This document shows, piece by piece, positions 1 to 5,126 of a stretch of DNA of 6,566 nt. Both the position numbers and the translations under genes were made by a program. Within the stretch, counting starts at the first letter, position 1, and the number at the start of each line of letters is the position of its first letter. The DNA is from Betaproteobacteria bacterium (GTDB lineage: Bacteria > Pseudomonadota > Gammaproteobacteria > Burkholderiales > CAIKXV01): positions 1 to 6,566 of the forward strand of contig CANGUQ010000216.1 of assembly GCA_947456915.1 (NCBI GenBank). The letters run 5' to 3'. The notes beneath the pieces are model-generated. The model was not told the DNA's origin. It saw only the letters and a list, made by a program, of their open reading frames with translations, and did not search any database.

Positions 1-79
1 CAACCGCCATCTCCCCGCCCATGATCCCGACACCGAGCACACCGATCACGGGCAAGCGAACGTCCTCCTCCACAGCCAT
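1..79 (-). CDS. N-terminus of 3-hydroxyisobutyrate dehydrogenase-family NAD(P)-dependent reductase (partial, runs off left edge)
   Basis: Only the first 26 codons lie in the window. Reading from the ATG at 79 leftward gives MAVEEDVRLPVIGVLGVGIM followed by GGEMAV. The pattern G16-x-G18-x-M20-G21, followed shortly by M-A, is the N-terminal Rossmann dinucleotide-binding motif of the beta-hydroxyacid dehydrogenases (3-hydroxyisobutyrate dehydrogenase, tartronate semialdehyde reductase, 6-phosphogluconate dehydrogenase-like). These enzymes interconvert short hydroxy acids and semialdehydes with NAD(P). The start is well supported: a strong Shine-Dalgarno sequence (GGAGGTGA on the minus strand) sits just upstream. 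The gene lies 92 bases downstream of the DHDPS-family gene on the same strand, so the two are probably cotranscribed. Family-level identity is fairly secure from the motif. Substrate specificity is not visible, because the catalytic lysine and substrate-binding segments lie outside the window. Confidence 0.75.
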   Translation of the reverse strand, partial: MAVEEDVRLPVIGVLGVGIMGGEMAV

Positions 80-83
80 CTTC

Positions 84-89
84 ACCTCC
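84..89 (-). promoter_or_regulatory. Ribosome binding site of the partial reductase gene
   Basis: The minus strand reads GGAGGTGAAG immediately before the ATG at 79. The GGAGGT core is 4 bases from the start codon, and the match to the 16S anti-Shine-Dalgarno extends to GGAGGTGA. It is the strongest ribosome binding site in the window, and it fixes the start of a gene otherwise cut off by the window edge. Confidence 0.7.
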
Positions 90-171
90 GGTCAGGACAG
101 GGATCACACCTTGCCGGCGCGCGCCGCAACGCAGACGGCCGCCAGCCCCGTCGCCACGGCGCGCCTCGCGG

Positions 172-1116
172 CTACGCGTTCTCGTTGCGCAGCATCCCGG
201 CCTCGCGCAAGGCCTGTGCGATACGCATGCGGGTGGCTGCATCGGGCATCTCGGTGGGCGGTCGCACGTGGGCCGCCTTCAGCTGGCCGGCCATTGCCAT
301 CGCGAGCTTGAGCCGCGCGTGCGCATCGCCGGTGGGCTCACCCATCCCGTACACCACTTCCTTGAACGGATTGATCTTCGCCTGCGCGGCCATTGCACGC
401 TTCAGATCGCCGCTCCAGACCGACTGCATCACCTCGACGATCAGTTCGGGAATGAACGAGGCGAAGCCGAGCAGACCACCGTCCACGCCCTGCACCATCG
501 AGGCGAGCAGGTACTCGTCGTGGCAGGTGAGCACGGCAACCTGCGGGTTGGCGGCGCGGATGGCGGCGATGTCGCACGCATACTTGTTCATCTCGCGCGT
601 GCCCACCTTGAACAGCTTGACCCACGGCAGCTTCGCCAGTTCGGCAAGCACCTCGCAGGAATAGCTCGCGCGCGACCACGACGGGTACACGTGGACCGCC
701 AGATCGAGCCCCGTGCCCTCGCCGATCGCGGCGAAGTAATCGATCACGTGCGACGGGCGCATCCCGAAGCGCAGCCAGTGGTGCGGCGGCATGATGTCGA
801 GTCCGGTCGCCCCGGCAGCCTTCTGCTGCAGACCTTCGTCCACCGCCGCGGTGATGCCCTCGGCGACCACCGCGGAGATCACCGGCATCCTGCCGGCCAC
901 TGCCTCGACCACTGCCTGCGTGACCTGGGCACGCTCGGGCACGGTCAGACTGAACACGTCGCCCGTGTGGCCGTTGGTCATCAGCGCGGCGATGCCCTGA
1001 ATGCCGGCGAGGCGCCGCGCCAGTTGCTGCAGGTCGGCGAAGTCGATCGTCAGGTCGGCATGCAGCGGCAGCGACACGGCGGGAATGATGCCTTTGTAGG
1101 TCTCGGGACTGGCCAT
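172..1116 (-). CDS. DHDPS/N-acetylneuraminate lyase superfamily protein (DapA-like class I aldolase or dehydratase)
   Basis: This 314-residue protein has the usual length of the family, which forms (beta/alpha)8 barrels that bind an oxo acid through a lysine Schiff base. The N-terminus YKGIIPAVSLPL (residues 7-18) is the typical first strand. N48-G49-H50-T51-G52-D53 occupies the place of the GTTGE loop of DapA. Tyr144 and Arg149 align by eye with E. coli DapA Tyr133 and Arg138, and Lys170 in LFKVG aligns with Schiff-base Lys161. GVDGGLLGFASFIPE (210-224) matches the family's late pyruvate-pocket strand. DapA Thr44 and Tyr107 appear as His50 and His112, so a biosynthetic dihydrodipicolinate synthase role is unlikely. 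An oxo-acid aldolase or dehydratase in catabolism fits better. The reading frame stays open upstream to 1410, but that extension is arginine-rich. The ATG at 1116 is chosen because GAGGAA lies 7 bases upstream and the fold begins at once. The gene is probably cotranscribed with the downstream reductase. Confidence 0.88.
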   Translation of the reverse strand: MASPETYKGIIPAVSLPLHADLTIDFADLQQLARRLAGIQGIAALMTNGHTGDVFSLTVPERAQVTQAVVEAVAGRMPVISAVVAEGITAAVDEGLQQKAAGATGLDIMPPHHWLRFGMRPSHVIDYFAAIGEGTGLDLAVHVYPSWSRASYSCEVLAELAKLPWVKLFKVGTREMNKYACDIAAIRAANPQVAVLTCHDEYLLASMVQGVDGGLLGFASFIPELIVEVMQSVWSGDLKRAMAAQAKINPFKEVVYGMGEPTGDAHARLKLAMAMAGQLKAAHVRPPTEMPDAATRMRIAQALREAGMLRNENA

Positions 1117-1409
1117 TGCGGTTCCTCGGGGCGGGCGGTGAAGACGGTTGGCGGCTGGAGATCGGAGGTTGCGGTGCGCGGCGGACCGCCTGCCGCCGCG
1201 GGCTGCCGGCGACTTCAGGTCGGCGAGCGGCTCTCGGCGCTGCGCGGCGAGCGACTGCGGGTGAGGGACCGACAGTCCACAACTGCCGGTCGGCGCCCGG
1301 CGCCGGCTGCCGCGCGGGTGCGCGCCGACGCTCGCATCTTGCCGCAGCAGCGCAACACGCCGACAATTCGGTCTCCTCGAATCATGCGCCGGTGAGCGGC
1401 GATCCCGCA
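1117..1409. promoter_or_regulatory. Divergent intergenic region between the DHDPS-family gene and Bug/TctC protein 1
   Basis: This 293-base stretch separates two divergently transcribed genes and must hold the promoter for at least the plus-strand gene. Both flanking reading frames happen to stay open across it. The translations are rich in Arg, Pro, Ala and Gly with no family resemblance, so I treat it as non-coding. It contains the GAGGAA ribosome binding site of the minus-strand gene (about 1124-1129), a candidate sigma-70 promoter for the plus strand (1339-1367), and GC-rich repeats such as a tandem CGGCGCC at 1291-1304. I could not identify a convincing minus-strand promoter or a clear operator. 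Confidence 0.6.
1339..1367 (+). promoter_or_regulatory. Candidate sigma-70 promoter for Bug/TctC protein 1
   Basis: TTGCCG (1339-1344) and GACAAT (1362-1367) each match the -35 and -10 consensus at four of six positions and are separated by exactly 17 bases. They lie in the lowest-GC stretch of the intergenic region. Transcription would begin near 1374, leaving an untranslated leader of about 36 bases before the ATG at 1410. The call is by eye only; such partial matches can occur by chance. Confidence 0.3.
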
Positions 1410-2465
1410 ATGACTGCGTCCCATCACGCGTTTCGCTGCACCGGTAACGGCCTCGACGGCGCTGCCGGTGTCGCGCTCACCCGCACATCGCGCGCGCTGT
1501 GCGGCGCCTGCACGGCGGCGGCGGCTGCGCTGGTGCTCGCCGGGGTACCGGCCGCGCACGCCCAGAAGTTCCCGTCCAAGCCGCTGCGCATCCTGGTCAC
1601 CATTGGCCCCGGCTCGGTCGGCGACATCCTGTCGCGCGTGCTCGCCGATCCGCTCGCGCGCCAGATGGGTCAGCCGGTGGTGGTCGACAACCGCCCCGGC
1701 GCCGGCGGCAACGTCGCCGCGGAAATCGCGGCGAAGTCGCCAGCGGACGGCTACACGCTGTTCCTGACCACGATCAGCACGCACGGCATCAACCCGTCGC
1801 TCTACGGCAAGCTCGCCTTCGACCCGATCAGGGACTTCGCGCCGGTGATCCTGCTCGCGACCAACCCGAACATGCTGGTCGTGCACCCGTCGATGCCGGT
1901 GAAAAACGTCAAGGACCTGATCGCGCTGGCGAAGAAGCGCCCGGGCGAAATCACCTTTTCCTCCGGGGGCTCGGGCACTTCGCAGCACATGGCCGGCGAG
2001 ATGTTCGCGATGAGCACCGGCACCAGACTCATCCACGTGCCCTACAAGAGCACACCGGCCTCGGCCAATGCAGTGCTCGCCGGCGAGACCATGATCGCCT
2101 TCGCCAGCGTGCCGGTGGTGATCGAGCAGGTGAAGGCCGGCCGGCTGCGTTCGCTCGGTGTCACCTCGGGCAAGCGCATGGCGACGCTGCCGGAGATGCC
2201 CACGCTCGCCGAATCCGGAGTGCCCGGCTTCGACGTGAGCGGCTGGTTCGGCTATTCGGTGCCCGCGGGAACACCGGAGGCGATCGTCAACCAGCTGAAC
2301 GGCGAGTTCCGCAAGGCGATCGCAGACCCCGGCGTGCGGCCCAAGCTGCAGGCGCAGGGGATGGACCTCACCGAGTCCACCCCGGGGGAGTTCGCCGCGC
2401 TCATTCGCAGCGAGATCGATCGCTGGACGAAGGTGGTGCGTGCGACCGGCGCCAAGGTCGAGTAG
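1410..2465 (+). CDS. Bug/TctC family periplasmic solute-binding protein 1 (tripartite tricarboxylate transporter receptor)
   Basis: This 351-residue exported protein would capture a small, probably carboxylated solute in the periplasm for a TctAB-type transporter, or for sensing. A signal peptide is visible: a hydrophobic stretch at about residues 35-46 and a likely cleavage site at AHA|QKFP (after residue 51). The mature protein opens with the family's SKPLRILVTIGPG strand, then the Asp72 loop, VVVDNRPGAGGNVAAE (90-105), the ADGYTLFL segment (112-119), HVPYKSTPASANAVLAGE (209-226) and the C-terminal GWFGYSVPAGTPEAIV (278-293). The sites GGxxD and YKGxP read GSVGD and YKSTP, mild variants of the usual Bug motifs. 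The ATG at 1410 gives an unusually long, uncharged-to-basic n-region of about 30 residues and has no clear Shine-Dalgarno. The only nearby in-frame alternative is GTG at 1392, which would lengthen it by 6. No TctA or TctB gene lies nearby, as is common for orphan Bug genes. Confidence 0.92.
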   Translation: MTASHHAFRCTGNGLDGAAGVALTRTSRALCGACTAAAAALVLAGVPAAHAQKFPSKPLRILVTIGPGSVGDILSRVLADPLARQMGQPVVVDNRPGAGGNVAAEIAAKSPADGYTLFLTTISTHGINPSLYGKLAFDPIRDFAPVILLATNPNMLVVHPSMPVKNVKDLIALAKKRPGEITFSSGGSGTSQHMAGEMFAMSTGTRLIHVPYKSTPASANAVLAGETMIAFASVPVVIEQVKAGRLRSLGVTSGKRMATLPEMPTLAESGVPGFDVSGWFGYSVPAGTPEAIVNQLNGEFRKAIADPGVRPKLQAQGMDLTESTPGEFAALIRSEIDRWTKVVRATGAKVE

Positions 2466-2470
2466 GACGC

Positions 2471-3754
2471 TCAGCCAGACGCGCGGCCGCACACCGCGAA
2501 CGCCGCCGCAAGGTACACCCTGGCAGCAGTGAGCAGATCGTCGATGTTCACGTGCTCGCCCACGGCGTGCATCTGCCGGCCGCTGGAGTCGGGGTAGCTG
2601 CGTCCGCCCGGGCCGTAGCACAGCGTCGGAATGTCGTAACGGTTCAGGTGCGTGGAATCCGCGCCGGGGCGGCGGATGAGACCGGGCGAGTCGGTGCCGG
2701 TCACCTGCTGGTGGGCTGCGCGCATCACCTGCGTGATCCTCGCTGCATCGCCGATGTCGGTCGCCGGATCGCTGACGTAGCAGTCGAGCACCGGCTCCGC
2801 GCAGCCGCGCTCCTGCGCGAAGGTGCGCAGCACGCCACGCAGGCTGCGCCGGATCTGCTCGGTGGTGGTGCCCGGGACCGTGCGCACATCGAGGTACAGG
2901 CTGCACTCCCACGGATTGCGCGACAGCCGCCACGGCATGCCGCCGCGGATCGCCGCCACCGTGACATTCGGACGCTCGCCCATGTAGACGTGACGTGCGC
3001 TGTATTGCTCCGCCCACGCAGCGATCTTCGGCTGCAGCAGCGCCATCTCCGCGATCGCGTTGACCACGCCCGGCCGCGCCGACCACGCCGAGTGCGCCAT
3101 CGTGCCGCCGAGGGTGATGCGAAACCAGGACACGCCCATGTTCGCCGTGCACACCTGCAGCGTCGTGGGCTCGCACAGCACCGCGTGGTCGGCAGTCACC
3201 CCGTGCGTGACCATGTAGCGCGTGCCCACACCGTAGCCGGCCTGCGCCTCGGACTGGAACTCCTCGACCGGCGCCTTCTCCGTCTCGCCGACCACCCCGC
3301 CCAGCAGCACGTCGCCGGCAAGACGCACGCCCGCGCGCTGCATGGCCTCGATCGCCACCACCGCCGAGGCGAGACCGCTCTTCATGTTGTTCGCGCCCAG
3401 ACCCCAGATCCAGTCGCCGCGCACGATGGCTTTCGCCTTGAAGCCCTCTGCGTGCAGATACTCCTCGTCGCCGTCGTAGGAGGTGTCCATGTGGCCGGTG
3501 AACAGCAGGCTCTCGCCGCTGCCCTCGCCGCTCATCACGGCGATCGCGTTGGGCCGGCCCGGGCTCACGTCCTGCAGATACGCGCGGCAGCCGCTCGCGC
3601 GCATCCGCTCCACCAGGTAGCGCGCGAACTCGGCCTCGCGCCCGGTCGGGCTCGCGATGTCCACCATCTCGACGAGCGTGTCACGTACCGCCTCGCGCGT
3701 GAGCAGGGCTGCGGTACGGGCGTAGTCGGGGTGATCGAAGCTCGGTCGGGTCAT
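2471..3754 (-). CDS. M20-family metallohydrolase (ArgE/DapE/carboxypeptidase G2-like amidohydrolase)
   Basis: This 427-residue protein has normal length for M20 enzymes, cytoplasmic di-zinc hydrolases that deacylate N-acyl amino acids or cleave small peptides and related amides. Motifs appear in the expected order. H88-x-D90 (GHMDT) gives the first metal ligand and its partner. G118-L-G-A-N-N123-M-K125 corresponds to the GxGxxDxK motif. Glu157 (GET) is the expected catalytic base, Glu195 (LCEP) a metal ligand, and His396 (RQMHAVGEHV) the last metal ligand. The dimerisation domain lies between, with GGTMAHSAWSARPGVVNAIAEM-type spacing around His221 and D289-V-R291. Two positions are odd. The bridging Asp is Asn123, and the second Glu of the usual EE pair is Thr158. 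No signal peptide is visible. The start at 3754 has GAGGT 8 bases upstream. It lies 30 bases downstream of Bug protein 2 on the same strand, suggesting that protein supplies its substrate. The exact substrate is not predictable. Confidence 0.9.
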   Translation of the reverse strand: MTRPSFDHPDYARTAALLTREAVRDTLVEMVDIASPTGREAEFARYLVERMRASGCRAYLQDVSPGRPNAIAVMSGEGSGESLLFTGHMDTSYDGDEEYLHAEGFKAKAIVRGDWIWGLGANNMKSGLASAVVAIEAMQRAGVRLAGDVLLGGVVGETEKAPVEEFQSEAQAGYGVGTRYMVTHGVTADHAVLCEPTTLQVCTANMGVSWFRITLGGTMAHSAWSARPGVVNAIAEMALLQPKIAAWAEQYSARHVYMGERPNVTVAAIRGGMPWRLSRNPWECSLYLDVRTVPGTTTEQIRRSLRGVLRTFAQERGCAEPVLDCYVSDPATDIGDAARITQVMRAAHQQVTGTDSPGLIRRPGADSTHLNRYDIPTLCYGPGGRSYPDSSGRQMHAVGEHVNIDDLLTAARVYLAAAFAVCGRASG

Positions 3755-3762
3755 CGGCGAAT

Positions 3763-3767
3763 ACCTC
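3763..3767 (-). promoter_or_regulatory. Ribosome binding site of the M20 hydrolase gene
   Basis: GAGGT on the minus strand lies 8 bases before the ATG at 3754. The surrounding leader, CGAGGTATTCGCCG, is almost the same as the one before the neighbouring Bug gene. Confidence 0.6.
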
Positions 3768-3784
3768 GGCAGGAAAGGGTGCGC

Positions 3785-4825
3785 TCAGCCTTCGGGCTTC
3801 ATGCCGATCTCGTCGGCGAGCTTGCGCGTGCGCAGGATGTAGTCGCGCACGAAGGACTCGAACTCCGCGGGGCCGGAGGACACTGGCTCGGCGCCCAGGG
3901 TCGCCAGTCGCTCGCGCACCTCGGGCAGCGCGAGGATGCGCGCCATCTCCTTCGCCACGCGCTGGCGGATTGCCAGCGGCGTGCCTGCCGGCGCGACGAC
4001 ACCGAACCAGTCCTCGCCCTCGTAGCCGGCCAGCCCGGCCTGCGCGAGCGACGGCACACCGGTGATGAAGCGCGTGCCGGCGATCGAACTGGTGGCGAGG
4101 ATCTGCAGCTTGCCCTCGCGCGCGAGCGGGATCGCATTCGGTCCGGGAGCGAACGCGTAGAGGATGCGCCCGGTCATGGCGTCATTGACCGCCTCCGGAG
4201 TGCCCTTGTATGCGACGTGATCGGCCTTGAATCCGGCCAGATGCGCGACGGCTGCCGCGTGCAGGTGGGCGGTGCTGCCGACACCGGCGGAACCGTAGAC
4301 GATTCCCTGCGGCTTGCCCCTGGCAAAGGCGATCAGGTCCTTCAGCGACTTCAGGCCCAGCGACGGCGAAACCACCATGAAGCTCGGCGAGCGCGCCATC
4401 TGACCGACGCCGACGAAGTCCTTGATCGAATCGAACGGCAGCTTCGGATCGATCGCCCCGCGTACGCCGAAGGCGCTCGGAATGGCGAGGAAGGTGTAGC
4501 CATCGGGCTTCTGCGTAGTCAGGTACTGCGCGCCGATCACCCCGCCTGCACCGGCCCGGTTCTCGACCAGCACCGGCTGATTCCACGCCTCGGTCATGTA
4601 CTTGGCGAGCAACCGGATGATCACGTCGGTGCCACCGCCGGCGGTGGCCGGCACGATGAAACGCACCGGCTGGTTCGGCCAGCCGGCGGCGGGATCGGCC
4701 GGCTGCGCCTGCAGCGGCGTGACAACGGTGACGAGCGCGCAGGCGGCCCCCAGCGCGAGGAGGAGCGCACGCTGGCGCAGGACGGGCACGGGAGACGGAC
4801 CACAGGTGCGGGCAGGAGCAGGCAT
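3785..4825 (-). CDS. Bug/TctC family periplasmic solute-binding protein 2
   Basis: This 346-residue secreted receptor is built like Bug protein 1 but clearly divergent from it. A signal peptide with a hydrophobic core (residues 20-36, ALLLALGAACALVTVVT) ends at a probable LQA|QP site after residue 40. The mature part shows WPNQPVRFIVPATAGGGTD (49-67), a classic Bug first strand and ligand loop with Asp67, then VENRAGAGGVIGA (87-99), KPDGYTFLAIP (106-116), HVAYKGTPEAVNDAMTG (203-219) and the C-terminal WFGVVAPAGTP (273-283). The frame stays open upstream to 5122, but the extra residues are arginine-rich and without family features. The ATG at 4825 is preferred because GAGGT lies 8 bases upstream and a proper signal peptide follows. 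The gene heads a likely two-gene operon with the M20 hydrolase, 30 bases downstream. The ligand is unknown; Bug proteins usually bind carboxylates, amino acids or nicotinate-like compounds. Confidence 0.93.
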   Translation of the reverse strand: MPAPARTCGPSPVPVLRQRALLLALGAACALVTVVTPLQAQPADPAAGWPNQPVRFIVPATAGGGTDVIIRLLAKYMTEAWNQPVLVENRAGAGGVIGAQYLTTQKPDGYTFLAIPSAFGVRGAIDPKLPFDSIKDFVGVGQMARSPSFMVVSPSLGLKSLKDLIAFARGKPQGIVYGSAGVGSTAHLHAAAVAHLAGFKADHVAYKGTPEAVNDAMTGRILYAFAPGPNAIPLAREGKLQILATSSIAGTRFITGVPSLAQAGLAGYEGEDWFGVVAPAGTPLAIRQRVAKEMARILALPEVRERLATLGAEPVSSGPAEFESFVRDYILRTRKLADEIGMKPEG

Positions 4826-5126
4826 TGGCGAAAACCTCGAGACAGGGATGGGGGGACGGGACTTCACGGAAGACTCCCGGCTGTGGCGCCCGGGAACGGC
4901 GGCCCGGGGCAGGACCCGGAACGGGGATGCGTGGGTACGGTCTCGACTGGCGGATTGTCCCCGGCGTGCGGCACACGCCCCGGGCGCGCGATCGCGCGGG
5001 AGATTCAGGAACCGGGTCCGCACGCGAGCTTCGCACACCCGACGCACGCTGCAGCATACGTCGGCGCCCGCGAACCCGAGCGCGACGCTGCGGCGGCAGC
5101 GGCGCCGTGTGCGCGACCGCATCCGC
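4826..5126. other. 301-base intergenic region between the RidA-like gene and Bug/TctC protein 2
   Basis: No convincing gene is present. Open frames run through it on both strands, but their translations are arginine-, proline- and alanine-rich and match nothing I recognise. It contains a perfect 14-base palindrome (CGCGCGATCGCGCG, 4985-4998) and two copies of GCCCGGG at 4888-4894 and 4902-4908. Neither is followed by a T-run, so no intrinsic terminator is called. The size suggests that the Bug/M20 pair has its own promoter here, separate from the RidA-like gene, but I found no good -35/-10 pair on the minus strand. Confidence 0.5.
4834..4838 (-). promoter_or_regulatory. Ribosome binding site of Bug/TctC protein 2
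   Basis: GAGGT on the minus strand lies 8 bases before the ATG at 4825 and decides this start over the long upstream open frame. Its leader CGAGGTTTTCGCCA resembles the M20 leader at 12 of 14 positions. Confidence 0.6.

Noticed and set aside
1291..1304. Tandem CGGCGCC heptamer in the divergent intergenic region
   Set aside because: There are only two units of low-complexity GC sequence, with no further copies and no spacing that suggests a regulator site.
1117..1410. N-terminal extension of the DHDPS-family protein to a start at 1410
   Set aside because: The extra 98 residues are Arg/Pro/Ala-rich. The true fold starts just after the ATG at 1116, which has a GAGGAA ribosome binding site.
1500..1515. 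Possible lipobox cysteine in Bug protein 1 (LCGAC region)
   Set aside because: The residues before the Cys do not fit the L-x-[GAS]-C pattern, and the hydrophobic core follows rather than precedes it. A signal peptidase I site at AHA|QK fits better.
1215..3176. A 653-codon open reading frame on the minus strand
   Set aside because: It is antisense to Bug protein 1 and in a wrong frame of the M20 gene. It is Arg/His/Gly-rich and lacks any family signature, while both overlapped genes have clear motifs.
4985..4998. Perfect 14-base palindrome CGCGCGATCGCGCG as an operator or terminator
   Set aside because: It is made of alternating C and G around GATC, is likely in such GC-rich DNA, and has no T-run or second copy in the window.
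4826..5122. N-terminal extension of Bug protein 2 to a start at 5122
   Set aside because: It would bury a proper signal peptide 99 residues inside the protein. The extension is Arg-rich, and the ATG at 4825 has a good ribosome binding site.
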